DNA of 64,000 nt from Synchiropus splendidus (Eukaryota; Chordata; Actinopteri; Syngnathiformes; Callionymidae): the NCBI RefSeq assembly GCF_027744825.2, contig NC_071350.1, forward strand, positions 1,488,001 to 1,552,000, read 5' to 3'. The notes under the pieces were generated by a model that had not been told where the DNA came from, did no database searches, and was given only the letters and a program-made list of their open reading frames with translations. Below are positions 13,775 to 26,261 of the stretch, piece after piece. Both the position numbers and the translations under genes were made by a program. The number at the start of each line of letters is the position of its first letter. The first letter of the stretch is position 1.

Positions 13775-15529
13775 GTGACTTCATGGATCAGCTACTGTGA
13801 AGAGTGCATAGTTCCAACGCGCACCAAGGTGTGTTATGCAAATGACAAACCTTGGTTCACAACTAAACTCAGCCAGATTAGACGGGAGAAGGAGGCAGCT
13901 CGCAAGAGTGGGGACAGGAACTGCTACAAAGAGCTGAAGTATCGGTTTCAGAGGGAGCTGAAGAAAGCTAAGGCCGCATACTCTGACAAACTCACGCAGC
14001 AGTTCTCAGCCAATGACTCGGCTGCGGTGTGGAGAGGGCTCAAGGTGATCACTAACTACAAGCCACGTGCCCCCCACAGTCTGAACAACCTCGCTCTTGC
14101 ACAGGATCTTAACAACTTCTATTGTCGCTTTGAGCAGCCATTTTGCACCAACACCTCTGTGGTCTCTCCAGCCCCATGTTACACTTTAAAACAAAGGACT
14201 GTGCTGTCTCTTAGTGACACAACTAAGACCAATGATGTCACTGAGACAGCAAAGATCACAGTCACTTTTGATGAGCCACCCCCTCACCTCCCCCCTCTTT
14301 CTCTTGACATCATGGAGCAAGACGTGCGCACTCAGTTCAGGAGGCTGAACCTTCGGAAGGCGGCAGGTCCGGACAGAGTTTCCCCTGCCATCCTGAATCA
14401 TTGTGCTGCTGAGCTGGCTCCAGTGTTCACGGACATCTTCAATGCTTCCTTGGTGTCCTGTCATGTTCCTGCCTGCTTTAAGTCCTCCACTATCATCCCT
14501 GTTCCCAAGAAGGCCAGGATCACAGGACTGAATGACTACAGACCGGTGGCACTGACGTCTGTGGTCATGAAGTCCTTTGAGCGCCTGGTTCTCTCTCACC
14601 TGAAATCTATCACTGCTTCTCACCTGGACTCATTGCAGTTTGCCTACAGAGCCAACAGATCTGTGGACGATGCAGTGAACCAGGCCCTTCATTTCGTTCT
14701 GGAGCATCTGGACTCCCCAGGAACCTATGCCAGGATCCTGTTTGTGGACTTCAGCTCTGCCTTTAATACAATTCTTCCAACTCTGCTTGAAGACAAGCTT
14801 CGCCAGCTGGACGTGCCTGACTCCCTCTGCAGATGGATTACAGACTTCCTGACCAGCCGAAGTCAGCGTGTGCGGCTGGGGACGACTGTCTCTGACACTC
14901 GGACCCTCAACATTGGGTCTCCTCAGGGCTGTGTTCTCTCTCCATGGCTCTTCTCCCTGTACACTAACTGCTGCACCTCCAGCCACGAGTCCGTGAAGCT
15001 GATCAAGTTTGCGGACGACACCACCATCATCGGGCTCATCTCAGATGGAGATGAGTCGGCTTACAGGAGAGAGGTGGAGCGGCTGGTGTCCTGGTGCAGC
15101 AACAACAACCTGGAGCTCAACGCTCAGAAGACAGTGGAGATGATCATGGACTTCAGGAGAGTAACAGCTCCTCCGTCCCCTCTCATGTCGGCTGGTTTAC
15201 CCATTCCTATTGTGGACTCCTTCTGCTTCCTGGGAACCACCATCACTGAGGACCTCAAATGGGAGCCAACCATCAGGTCCCTCATCAGGAAGGCCCAGCA
15301 GAGAATGTCCTTTCTGAGGCAGCTACGAAAACTACGACTGCCGACGAAGTTGCTGGTGGAGTTCTACACGGCCATCATCCAGTCCATCCTCACCTCCTCT
15401 ATCACGGTCTGGTACAACAGTGCCACCTCCAGGGACAAGAGCAGACTGCAGCGCATCGTACGTTCTGCTGAGAAGGTGATCGGTTGCAGCCTGCCACGTC
15501 TTCATGACCTGTATGCCTCTAGGACCTAG
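13775..15529 (+). CDS. LINE reverse transcriptase, 5'-truncated ORF2 (copy 1)
   Basis: An uninterrupted 584-codon frame matching the linker, reverse transcriptase and C-terminal part of a non-LTR retrotransposon ORF2. Seen: the RT entry segment with [10 protein letters not shown] near residue 195; motif [10 protein letters not shown] with Asp at about 325; SPQGCVLSP at about 382-390; and the catalytic FADD at 412-415. The frame ends with the expected C-terminal region and a TAG. The apparent start codon is a GTG at the truncation point, so it is not a true initiator; the N-terminal apurinic-like endonuclease domain is absent. The catalytic residues are intact, so the copy is young, but without the 5' end it cannot be autonomous. 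Codon use and GC are unlike the flanking satellite. No host gene is implied. Confidence 0.9.
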   Translation: MTSWISYCEECIVPTRTKVCYANDKPWFTTKLSQIRREKEAARKSGDRNCYKELKYRFQRELKKAKAAYSDKLTQQFSANDSAAVWRGLKVITNYKPRAPHSLNNLALAQDLNNFYCRFEQPFCTNTSVVSPAPCYTLKQRTVLSLSDTTKTNDVTETAKITVTFDEPPPHLPPLSLDIMEQDVRTQFRRLNLRKAAGPDRVSPAILNHCAAELAPVFTDIFNASLVSCHVPACFKSSTIIPVPKKARITGLNDYRPVALTSVVMKSFERLVLSHLKSITASHLDSLQFAYRANRSVDDAVNQALHFVLEHLDSPGTYARILFVDFSSAFNTILPTLLEDKLRQLDVPDSLCRWITDFLTSRSQRVRLGTTVSDTRTLNIGSPQGCVLSPWLFSLYTNCCTSSHESVKLIKFADDTTIIGLISDGDESAYRREVERLVSWCSNNNLELNAQKTVEMIMDFRRVTAPPSPLMSAGLPIPIVDSFCFLGTTITEDLKWEPTIRSLIRKAQQRMSFLRQLRKLRLPTKLLVEFYTAIIQSILTSSITVWYNSATSRDKSRLQRIVRSAEKVIGCSLPRLHDLYASRT

Positions 15530-15812
15530 AGACGTGCAGGTCGGATCAGAGCCGACCCTTCTCACCCTGGACATGGACTGTTTGTTCCTCTTCCCTCTGG
15601 CAGGAGGCTACGGTCCATCCAGACCAGAACCTCCCGTCACAGGAACAGCTTCTTTCCCTCGGCCGACAGACTGTTAAATTCATGAACAGCCTTGTTGTAA
15701 TGTTATTCTATTTATTCTATTTTATTTGTTTTTTGTTGCACTTTATTCCAAGGCACTTTCCTAGTCAATGAGCTCCCCACTGACCATGGCAATAAATTTG
15801 ATTCTGATTCTG
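15530..15812 (+). other. LINE 3' untranslated region and repeated tail, copy 1
   Basis: Follows the ORF2 stop. It contains an A+T-rich stretch (TTATTCTATTTTATTTG), AATAAA at 15,791 and the terminal GATTCT repeats. Short 3' repeats instead of poly(A) are typical of CR1/L2/Rex1-group LINEs. Confidence 0.8.
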
Positions 15813-18800
15813 AACTATAGCAGAAAGGGTCTTTCTAGTAGTTGCACATCAAATCTAAGCTGTCTGAAGTGTTTTTCCAAAGTTACCAACATTCTAATGT
15901 TTGGCGTTCCGGAATCAACCTTATCTCAGGCTGAAAACACGTTTTACGCATTGTGCCATAACTTTGCAGGAAAGCTTCAGAACATGAAATTTTCAACTCC
16001 CACTATAGCAGAAAGGGTCTTTCAAGTAGTTGCACATCAAATCTAAGCTGTCTGAAGTGTTTTTCCAAAGTTATCAACATTGTTATGTTTGGCGTTCTGG
16101 AACCCACCTTATCTCAGGCTGAAAACGTGTTTTCTGCATTGTGCCATAACTTTGCAGGGAAGCTTCAGAACATGAAATTTTCACCTCCCACTATAGCAGA
16201 ACGGGTCTTTCTAGTAGTTGCACATCAAATCTAAGCTGTTTGAAGTGTTTTTCCAAAGTTAACACCATTTTTATGTTTGGCGTTCCAGAAACAACCTTAT
16301 CTCAGGCTGAAAACGCGTTTTACGCAATTTGCCATAACTTTGCAGGAAAGCTTCAGAACATGAAATTTTCACCTCCCACTATAGCAGAATGTGGCTTTCT
16401 AGTAGTTGCACATCAAATCTAAGCTGTCTGAAGTGTTTTTCCAAAGTTATCTACATTTTTATGTTTGGCGTTCCGGAATTGACCTTATCTCAGGATGAAA
16501 AATCGTTTTCTGCATTGTCCCATAACTTTGCAGGGAAGCTTCAGAACATGAAATTCTGACCTCCCAATATAGCAGAAAGGGTCTTTCTAGTAGTTGCGCA
16601 TCAAATCTAAGCTGTCTGAAGTGTATTTCCAAAGTTATCAACATTTTTATGATTGGCATTGTGGAACCCACCTTATCTCAGGCTGAAAACGCGTTTTCTG
16701 CATTGTGCCATAACTTTGCAGGGAAGCTTCAGAACATGAAATTTTCACCTCCCACTATTGCAGGAGGGTCTTTCTAGTAGTTGCACATCAAATCTAAGCT
16801 GTTTGAAGTGTTTTTCCAAAGTTATCAACATTCCTATGTTTGGCGTTCCGGAACCGACCTTTTCTCAGGATGAAAACGCGTTTTCTGCATTGTGCCATAA
16901 CTTTGCAGGGAAGCTTCAGAACATGAAATTTTCATGTCCCACTAGTGTAGAAAGGGTATTTCTAGTAGTTGCGCATCAAATCTAAGCTGTCTGAAGTGTT
17001 TTTCCAAAGTTATCGACATTTTTATGTTTGGCGTTCCGGAATCGACCTTATCACAGGATGAAAAATCGTTTTCTGCATTGTCCCATAACTTTGCAGGGAA
17101 GCTTCAGAACATGAAATTTTGACCTCCCAATATAGCAGAAAGGGTCTTTCTAGTAGTTGCACATCAAATCTAATCTGTCCGTAGTGTTTTTCGAAACTTA
17201 TCAACATTTTTATGTTTGGCGTTCCGGAATCGACCTAATCTCAGGATGAAAATGCGTTTTCTGCATTGTCCCATAACTTTCGAGGGAAGCTTCATAACAT
17301 GAAATTTTGACATCCCACTATAGCAGAAAGGGTCTTTCTAGTAGTTGCACATCAAATCTAAGCTGTCTGAAGTGTTTTTCCAAAGTTATCAACATTTTTA
17401 TGTTTGGCGTTCCGGAATCGACCTTATCTCAGGCTTAAAACGCGTTTTACGCATTGTGCCATAACGTTGCAGGGAACCTTTAGAACATGAAATTTTCACC
17501 TCCCACTATAGCAGAAAGGGTCTTTCTAGTAGTTGCACATCAAATCTAAGCTGTCTGAAGTGTTTTTCCAAAGTTAGCAACATTTTTATGTTTGGCGTCC
17601 TGGAACCCACCTAATCTCAGGCTGAAAACGCGTTTTCTGCATTGTGCCATAACTTTTCAGGGAAGCTTCAGAACATGAAATGTTCGCCTACCACTTTCGC
17701 GGATAGGGTCTTTCTAGTAGTTGCACATCAAATCTAAGCTGTCTGAAGTGTTTTTCCAAAGTTATCAACATTTTTATGTTTGGCGTTCTGGAACCCACCT
17801 TATCTCAGGCTGAAAACGCGTTTTCTGCATTGTGCCGTAACTTTGCAGGGAGACTTCAGAACATGAAATTTTTTCCTCCCACTATAGCAGAAAGGGTATT
17901 TCCAATAGTTGCACATCAAATCTAAGTTGTCTGAAGTGTTTTTCCAAAGTTATCAACATTCTTATGTTTGGCGTTCCGGAATCAACCTTATCTCAGACTG
18001 AAAACGTGTTTTCTGCATTGTGCCATAACTTTGGAGGGAAACTTCAGAACATGAAATTTTCACCTCCAACTATAGCAGAAAGGTTCTTTCTAGTAGTTGC
18101 ACATCAAATCTAAGCTATTTGAAGTGTTTTTCCAAAGTTAACACCATTTTTATGTTTGGCGTTCCAGAAACAACCTTATCTCAGCCTGAAAACGCGTTTT
18201 ACATATTTTGCCATAACTTTGCAGGGAAGCTTCAGAACATGAAATTTTAACATCCCACTATAGCAGAAAGGGTCTTTCTAGTAGTTGCACATCAAATCTA
18301 AGCTGTCTGAAGTGTTTTTCCAAAGTTATCAACATTCTTATGTTTGGCGTTCCGGAATCGACCTTATCTCAGGCTGAAAACGCGTTTTACGCAATTTGCC
18401 ATAACTTTGCAGGAAAGCTTCAGAATATGAAATTTTCACCTCCCACTATAGCAGAAAGTGGCTTTCTAGTAGTTGCACATCAAATCTAAGCTGTCTGAAG
18501 TGTTTTTCCAAAGTTATCTACATTTTTATGTTTGGCGTTCTGGAACCCACCTTATCTCAGGCTGAAAACGCGTTTTCTGCATTGTGCCATAACTTTGCAG
18601 GGAGACTTCAGAACATGAAATTTTCTCCTCCCACTATATCAGAAAGGGTATTTCTAGTAGTTGCACATCAAATCGAAGTTGTCTGAAGTGTTTTTCCAAA
18701 GTTATCAACATTCTTATGTTTGGCGTTCCGGAATCAACCTTATCTCAGACTGAAAACGTGTTTTCTGCATTGTGCCATAACTTTGCAGGGAAACTTCAGA

Positions 18801-18823
18801 ACATGAAATTTTCCCCACCAACA
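15813..18823. repeat. Satellite array, block 2
   Basis: Same roughly 188-bp monomer in the same orientation, between the two LINE copies, about 16 monomers. It includes members of a variant family with GATGAAAAATCGTTTTCTGCATTGTCCC (16,49x and 17,05x) in which the central palindrome is lost. The junction of the two 5,051-bp duplication units lies at about 17,482 inside this block. Confidence 0.96.
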
Positions 18824-18825
18824 CT

Positions 18826-20580
18826 GTGACTTCATGGATCAGCTACTGTGAAGAGTGCATAGTTCCAACGCGCACCAAGGTGTGTTATGCAAATGACAAA
18901 CCTTGGTTCACAACTAAACTCAGCCAGATTAGACGGGAGAAGGAGGCAGCTCGCAAGAGTGGGGACAGGAACTGCTACAAAGAGCTGAAGTATCGGTTTC
19001 AGAGGGAGCTGAAGAAAGCTAAGGCCGCATACTCTGACAAACTCACGCAGCAGTTCTCAGCCAATGACTCGGCTGCGGTGTGGAGAGGGCTCAAGGTGAT
19101 CACTAACTACAAGCCACGTGCCCCCCACAGTCTGAACAACCTCGCTCTTGCACAGGATCTTAACAACTTCTATTGTCGCTTTGAGCAGCCATTTTGCACC
19201 AACACCTCTGTGGTCTCTCCAGCCCCATGTTACACTTTAAAACAAAGGACTGTGCTGTCTCTTAGTGACACAACTAAGACCAATGATGTCACTGAGACAG
19301 CAAAGATCACAGTCACTTTTGATGAGCCACCCCCTCACCTCCCCCCTCTTTCTCTTGACATCATGGAGCAAGACGTGCGCACTCAGTTCAGGAGGCTGAA
19401 CCTTCGGAAGGCGGCAGGTCCGGACAGAGTTTCCCCTGCCATCCTGAATCATTGTGCTGCTGAGCTGGCTCCAGTGTTCACGGACATCTTCAATGCTTCC
19501 TTGGTGTCCTGTCATGTTCCTGCCTGCTTTAAGTCCTCCACTATCATCCCTGTTCCCAAGAAGGCCAGGATCACAGGACTGAATGACTACAGACCGGTGG
19601 CACTGACGTCTGTGGTCATGAAGTCCTTTGAGCGCCTGGTTCTCTCTCACCTGAAATCTATCACTGCTTCTCACCTGGACTCATTGCAGTTTGCCTACAG
19701 AGCCAACAGATCTGTGGACGATGCAGTGAACCAGGCCCTTCATTTCGTTCTGGAGCATCTGGACTCCCCAGGAACCTATGCCAGGATCCTGTTTGTGGAC
19801 TTCAGCTCTGCCTTTAATACAATTCTTCCAACTCTGCTTGAAGACAAGCTTCGCCAGCTGGACGTGCCTGACTCCCTCTGCAGATGGATTACAGACTTCC
19901 TGACCAGCCGAAGTCAGCGTGTGCGGCTGGGGACGACTGTCTCTGACACTCGGACCCTCAACATTGGGTCTCCTCAGGGCTGTGTTCTCTCTCCATGGCT
20001 CTTCTCCCTGTACACTAACTGCTGCACCTCCAGCCACGAGTCCGTGAAGCTGATCAAGTTTGCGGACGACACCACCATCATCGGGCTCATCTCAGATGGA
20101 GATGAGTCGGCTTACAGGAGAGAGGTGGAGCGGCTGGTGTCCTGGTGCAGCAACAACAACCTGGAGCTCAACGCTCAGAAGACAGTGGAGATGATCATGG
20201 ACTTCAGGAGAGTAACAGCTCCTCCGTCCCCTCTCATGTCGGCTGGTTTACCCATTCCTATTGTGGACTCCTTCTGCTTCCTGGGAACCACCATCACTGA
20301 GGACCTCAAATGGGAGCCAACCATCAGGTCCCTCATCAGGAAGGCCCAGCAGAGAATGTCCTTTCTGAGGCAGCTACGAAAACTACGACTGCCGACGAAG
20401 TTGCTGGTGGAGTTCTACACGGCCATCATCCAGTCCATCCTCACCTCCTCTATCACGGTCTGGTACAACAGTGCCACCTCCAGGGACAAGAGCAGACTGC
20501 AGCGCATCGTACGTTCTGCTGAGAAGGTGATCGGTTGCAGCCTGCCACGTCTTCATGACCTGTATGCCTCTAGGACCTAG
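18826..20580 (+). CDS. LINE reverse transcriptase, 5'-truncated ORF2 (copy 2)
   Basis: The 584-residue translation is identical to that of copy 1, including the catalytic FADD box and the SPQGCVLSP block. As there, the frame starts at a GTG created by truncation and lacks the endonuclease domain. The absence of any amino-acid change between the copies dates the duplication as very recent, or points to a repeated stretch in the assembly. Confidence 0.9.
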   Translation: MTSWISYCEECIVPTRTKVCYANDKPWFTTKLSQIRREKEAARKSGDRNCYKELKYRFQRELKKAKAAYSDKLTQQFSANDSAAVWRGLKVITNYKPRAPHSLNNLALAQDLNNFYCRFEQPFCTNTSVVSPAPCYTLKQRTVLSLSDTTKTNDVTETAKITVTFDEPPPHLPPLSLDIMEQDVRTQFRRLNLRKAAGPDRVSPAILNHCAAELAPVFTDIFNASLVSCHVPACFKSSTIIPVPKKARITGLNDYRPVALTSVVMKSFERLVLSHLKSITASHLDSLQFAYRANRSVDDAVNQALHFVLEHLDSPGTYARILFVDFSSAFNTILPTLLEDKLRQLDVPDSLCRWITDFLTSRSQRVRLGTTVSDTRTLNIGSPQGCVLSPWLFSLYTNCCTSSHESVKLIKFADDTTIIGLISDGDESAYRREVERLVSWCSNNNLELNAQKTVEMIMDFRRVTAPPSPLMSAGLPIPIVDSFCFLGTTITEDLKWEPTIRSLIRKAQQRMSFLRQLRKLRLPTKLLVEFYTAIIQSILTSSITVWYNSATSRDKSRLQRIVRSAEKVIGCSLPRLHDLYASRT

Positions 20581-20863
20581 AGACGTGCAGGTCGGATCAG
20601 AGCCGACCCTTCTCACCCTGGACATGGACTGTTTGTTCCTCTTCCCTCTGGCAGGAGGCTACGGTCCATCCAGACCAGAACCTCCCGTCACAGGAACAGC
20701 TTCTTTCCCTCGGCCGACAGACTGTTAAATTCATGAACAGCCTTGTTGTAATGTTATTCTATTTATTCTATTTTATTTGTTTTTTGTTGCACTTTATTCC
20801 AAGGCACTTTCCTAGTCAATGAGCTCCCCACTGACCATGGCAATAAATTTGATTCTGATTCTG
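20581..20863 (+). other. LINE 3' untranslated region and repeated tail, copy 2
   Basis: Same 3' region as 15,530-15,812, with AATAAA and the GATTCT tail, followed by satellite at AACTATAGCAG. Confidence 0.8.
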
Positions 20864-23800
20864 AACTATAGCAGAAAGGGTCTTTCTAGTAGTTGCACAT
20901 CAAATCTAAGCTGTCTGAAGTGTTTTTCCAAAGTTACCAACATTCTAATGTTTGGCGTTCCGGAATCAACCTTATCTCAGGCTGAAAACACGTTTTACGC
21001 ATTGTGCCATAACTTTGCAGGAAAGCTTCAGAACATGAAATTTTCAACTCCCACTATAGCAGAAAGGGTCTTTCAAGTAGTTGCACATCAAATCTAAGCT
21101 GTCTGAAGTGTTTTTCCAAAGTTATCAACATTGTTATGTTTGGCGTTCTGGAACCCACCTTATCTCAGGCTGAAAACGTGTTTTCTGCATTGTGCCATAA
21201 CTTTGCAGGGAAGCTTCAGAACATGAAATTTTCACCTCCCACTATAGCAGAACGGGTCTTTCTAGTAGTTGCACATCAAATCTAAGCTGTTTGAAGTGTT
21301 TTTCCAAAGTTAACACCATTTTTATGTTTGGCGTTCCAGAAACAACCTTATCTCAGGCTGAAAACGCGTTTTACGCAATTTGCCATAACTTTGCAGGAAA
21401 GCTTCAGAACATGAAATTTTCACCTCCCACTATAGCAGAATGTGGCTTTCTAGTAGTTGCACATCAAATCTAAGCTGTCTGAAGTGTTTTTCCAAAGTTA
21501 TCTACATTTTTATGTTTGGCGTTCCGGAATTGACCTTATCTCAGGATGAAAAATCGTTTTCTGCATTGTCCCATAACTTTGCAGGGAAGCTTCAGAACAT
21601 GAAATTCTGACCTCCCAATATAGCAGAAAGGGTCTTTCTAGTAGTTGCGCATCAAATCTAAGCTGTCTGAAGTGTATTTCCAAAGTTATCAACATTTTTA
21701 TGATTGGCATTGTGGAACCCACCTTATCTCAGGCTGAAAACGCGTTTTCTGCATTGTGCCATAACTTTGCAGGGAAGCTTCAGAACATGAAATTTTCACC
21801 TCCCACTATTGCAGGAGGGTCTTTCTAGTAGTTGCACATCAAATCTAAGCTGTTTGAAGTGTTTTTCCAAAGTTATCAACATTCCTATGTTTGGCGTTCC
21901 GGAACCGACCTTTTCTCAGGATGAAAACGCGTTTTCTGCATTGTGCCATAACTTTGCAGGGAAGCTTCAGAACATGAAATTTTCATGTCCCACTAGTGTA
22001 GAAAGGGTATTTCTAGTAGTTGCGCATCAAATCTAAGCTGTCTGAAGTGTTTTTCCAAAGTTATCGACATTTTTATGTTTGGCGTTCCGGAATCGACCTT
22101 ATCACAGGATGAAAAATCGTTTTCTGCATTGTCCCATAACTTTGCAGGGAAGCTTCAGAACATGAAATTTTGACCTCCCAATATAGCAGAAAGGGTCTTT
22201 CTAGTAGTTGCACATCAAATCTAATCTGTCCGTAGTGTTTTTCGAAACTTATCAACATTTTTATGTTTGGCGTTCCGGAATCGACCTAATCTCAGGATGA
22301 AAATGCGTTTTCTGCATTGTCCCATAACTTTCGAGGGAAGCTTCATAACATGAAATTTTGACATCCCACTATAGCAGAAAGGGTCTTTCTAGTAGTTGCA
22401 CATCAAATCTAAGCTGTCTGAAGTGTTTTTCCAAAGTTATCAACATTTTTATGTTTGGCGTTCCGGAATCGACCTTATCTCAGGCTTAAAACGCGTTTTA
22501 CGCATTGTGCCATAACGTTGCAGGGAACCTTTAGAACATGAAATTTTCACCTCCCACTATAGCAGAAAGGGACTTTCTAGTAGTTGCACATCAAATCTAA
22601 TCTGTCTGAAATGTTGTTCCAAAGTTAGCAACATTTTTAAGTTTGGCGGTTCGGAACCCACCTTATCTCAGGCTGAAAACGCATTTTCTGCATTATGCCA
22701 TAACTTCTCAGGGATGCTTCAGAACATGAAATGTTCACCTCCCACTATAGCAGAAAGGGTCTTTCTAGTAGTTGCACATCAAATCTAAGCTGTCTAAAGT
22801 GTTTTTCCAAAGTCATCAACATTTTTAAGTTTGGCGTTCCAGAATCGACCTTATCTGAGGCTGAAAACACGTTTTCTGCATTGCCCCATAACTTTCGAGG
22901 GAAGCTTCATAACATGAAATTTTGACATCCCACTATAGCAGAAAGGGTCTTTCTAGTCGTTGCACATCAAATCTAAGCTGTCTGAAGTGTTTTTCCAAAG
23001 TTATCAACATTTTTATGTTTGGCGTTCTGAAATCAACCTCATCTCAGGCTGAAAACGCGTTTTACGCATTGTGCCATAACTTTGCAGGGAAGCTTCAGAA
23101 CATGATATTTTCACCTCCCACTATAGCAGAAAGGGTCTTTCTCATAGTTGCACATCAAATCTAAGCTGTCTGAAGTGTTTTTCCAAAGTTATCAACATTT
23201 TTATGTTTGGCGTTCTGGAACCCACCTTATCTCATGCTTAAAACGCGTTTTCTGCATTGTGCCATAACTTTGCAGGGAAGCTTTAGAACATGAAATTTTC
23301 ACCTCCCACTTCAGCAGAAAGGGTATTTCTAGTAGTTGCACATCAAATCTAAGCTGTCTGTAGAGTTTTTCCTGAGTTATCAACATTTTTATGTTTGGCG
23401 TTCCGGAATCGACCTTATCTCAGGCTAAAAACGTGTTTTCTGCCATGTGCCATAACTTTACAGGGAAGCTTCAAAACATGAAATTTTCATCTTCCACTAT
23501 AGCAGAAAGGCTCTTTCCAGCAGTTGCACATCAAATCTAAGCTGTCTGAAGTGTTTTTCCAAAGTTATCAACATTTTTATGTTTGGCTTTCCGGAATCGA
23601 CCTTATCTCAGGATGAAAAATCGTTTTCTGCATTGTCCCATAACTTTGCAGGGAAGCTTCAGAACATGAAATTCTGACCTCCCAATATAGCAGAAAGGGT
23701 CTTTCTAGTAGTTGCGCATCAAATCTAAGCTGTCTGAAGTGTTTTTCCAAAGTTATCAACATTTTTATGTTTGGCGTTGTGGAACCCACCTTATCTCAGG

Positions 23801-26261
23801 CTGAAAACGCGTTTTCTGCATTGTGCCATAACTTTGCAGGGAGACTTCAGAACATGACATTTTCTCCTCCCACTATAGCAGAAAGGGTATTTCTAGTACT
23901 TGCACATCAAATCTAAGCTGTCTGAAGTGTATTTCCAAAGTTATCAACATTTTTATGATTGGCGTTGTGGAACCCACCTTATCTCAGGCTGAAAACGCGT
24001 TTTCTGCATTGTGCCATAACTTTGCAGGGAAGCTTCAGAACATGAAATTTTCACCTCCCACTATAGCAGAAAGGGTCTATCTAGTAGTTGCACATCAAAT
24101 CTAAGCTGTCTAAAGTGTTTTTCCAAAGTTATCAACATTTTTAAGTTTGGCGTTCCAGAATCGACCTTATCTGAGGCTGAAAACACGTTTTCTGCATTGT
24201 GCCATAACTTTGCATGGAAACTTCAGAACATGAAATTTTCACCTCCAACTATAGCAGAAAGGGTCTTTCTAGTAGTTGCACATCAAATCTAAGCTGTTTG
24301 AAGTGTTTTTCCAAAGTTATCAACATTCTTATGTTTGGCGTTCCGGAACCGACCTTTTCTCAGGCTGAAAACGCGTTTTCTGCATTGTGCCATAACTTTG
24401 CAGGGAAGCTTCAGAACATGAAATTTTGACCTCCCAATATAGTAGAAAGGGTCTTTCTAGTAGTTGCACATCAAATCTAATCTGTCTGAAGTGTTTTTCG
24501 AAAGTTATCAACATTTTTTATGTTTGGCGTTCCGGAATCGACCTAATCTCAGGATGAAAATGCGTTTTCTGCATTGTCCCATATCTTTCGAGGGAAGCCT
24601 CATAACATGAAATTTTGACATCCCACTATAGCAGAAAGGGTCTTTCTAGTAGTTGCACATCAAATCTAAGCTGTCTGAAGTGTTTTTCCAAAGTTATCAA
24701 CATTTTTATGTTTGGCGTTCCGGAATCGACCTTATCTCAGGCTTAAAACGCGTTTTACGCATTGTGCCATAACTTTGCAGGGACCCTTTAGAACATGAAA
24801 TTTTCACCTCCCACTATAGCAGAAAGGGACTTTCTAGTAGTTGCACATCAAATCTAATCTGTCTGAAATGTTGTTCCAAAGTTAGCAACATTTTTAAGTT
24901 TGGTGTTTCGGAACCAACCTTATCTCAGGCTGAAAACGCATTTTCTGCATTGTGCCATAACTTCTCAGGGTAGCTTCAGAACATGAAATGTTCACCTCAC
25001 ACTATAGCAGAAAGGGTCTTTCTCGTAGTTGCACATCAAATCTAAGCTGTCTGAAGTGTTTTTCCAAAGTTATCAACATTTTTATGTTTGGCGTTCGGGA
25101 ATCGACCTTTTCTGAGGCTGAAAACGTGTTTTACGCATTGTGCCATAACTTTGCAGGGAAGCTTCAGAAAATGAAATTTTGACCTCCCACTATAGCAGAA
25201 AGGTACTTTCTAGTAGTTGCACATCAAATCTGAGCCGTCTGAAGTGTTTTTCCAAATTTATCAACATTTTTATGTTTGGCGTTCCGGAACCCACCTTATC
25301 TCAGGCTGAAAACGCGTTTTCTGCATTGTGCCATAACTTTGCAGGGAAGCTTCAAAACATGGAATTTTCGCCTCCCACTATTGCAGAAAGTGTCTTTCTA
25401 GTAGTTGCACATCAAATCTAAGCTGTCTGATAAGTTTTTCCAAAGTTATCAACATTTTCAAGTTTGGCGTCCCGGAACCCACCTTATCTCAGGCTGAAAA
25501 TGCGTTTTCCGCATTGTTCCATAACTTTGCATGGAAGCTTCAGAACATGAAATTTTCAACTCCCACTATAACAGACAGGGTCTTTCTAGTAGTTGCACAT
25601 CAAATATAAGTTGTCTGAAGTGTTTCTTGAAAACTATCAACATTTTTACGTTTGACGTTCCGGAACGCACATTATCATAGGCTAAAAACGCGTTTTTTGC
25701 ATTGTGCCATAACTTTGCAAGGAAGCTTCAGAACATGAATTTTTCACATCCCACTATAGCATAAAGGGTCTTTCTAGTAGTTGCACTTCAAATCTAAGCT
25801 GTCTGAAATGTTTTTCCCAAAGTTATCATCATTTTTATGTTTGGCGTTCCGGAACCCACCTTACCTCAGGCTGAAAACGCGTTTTCTGCATTGTGCCATA
25901 ACTTTGCAGGGAAGCTTCTGAACATGAAATTTTATCCTCCCACTGTAGCAGAAAGGGTCTTTCTCGTACTTGCACATCAAATCTAAGCTGTCTGAAGTGT
26001 TTTTCCAAAGTTATTAACATTTTTATGTTTGGCGTTCCGGAACCCACCTTACCTCAGGCTGAAAACGCGTTTTCTGCATTGTTCCTTAACTTTGCAGGGA
26101 AGCTTCAGAACATGAAAGTTTCAACTCCCACTATGACAGACAGGGTCTTTGTAGTAGTTGCACATCAAATCTAAGCTGTCTGAAGTGTTTTTCGAAAGTT
26201 ATCAACATTTTTATGTTTGGCGTTCCGGAAGCCACCTTGTCTCATTCTGAAAACGCGTTTT

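Larger units (their letters stand above)
13773..15812 (+). mobile_element. 5'-truncated non-LTR retrotransposon (CR1/L2/Rex1-like LINE), copy 1
   Basis: The satellite is interrupted by about 2.04 kb of higher-GC DNA with a reverse transcriptase frame, a 3' untranslated region, an AATAAA at 15,791-15,796 and a short repeated 3' tail (GATTCTGATTCTG) where the satellite resumes with AACTATAGCAG. This is the expected layout of a LINE copy truncated at its 5' end: the endonuclease and any ORF1 are missing. The left junction (ATTTTCCCCACCAAC) still resembles satellite (ATTTTCACCTCCAAC), so the target duplication is very short or absent and the left edge is uncertain by about 12 bp. The family name is inferred from the protein and tail; a clade-level call needs an alignment. 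Confidence 0.9.
12431..17481 (+). repeat. 5,051-bp tandem duplication, unit 1 (satellite plus LINE)
   Basis: Corresponding positions 5,051 bp apart match throughout the stretches compared, including the whole LINE reading frame and satellite monomers on both sides. Identity begins at about 12,431; just before it the two copies differ (GGGATGTTTC against GGGAACCTTT). Unit 1 runs directly into unit 2 at about 17,482. Besides the LINE it holds about 16 monomers. The LINE was evidently present before the copying event. Confidence 0.93.
18824..20863 (+). mobile_element. 5'-truncated non-LTR retrotransposon, copy 2
   Basis: Duplicate of the LINE at 13,773-15,812, offset exactly 5,051 bp. Its truncation point, 3' tail and flanking satellite variants are the same. 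It therefore arose by segmental duplication and not by a second retrotransposition. Confidence 0.93.
17482..22532 (+). repeat. 5,051-bp tandem duplication, unit 2 (satellite plus LINE)
   Basis: Second copy of the unit at 12,431-17,481. The match to unit 1 ends between 22,532 and 22,572, where the monomer reads GGGACTTTC instead of GGGTCTTTC. The near-perfect identity means a very recent unequal exchange or an assembly duplication. Confidence 0.93.

Noticed and set aside
14186..14986. Minus-strand frames of 145 and 118 codons (and the same at 19,237-20,037)
   Set aside because: Antisense shadows of the LINE reverse transcriptase frame.
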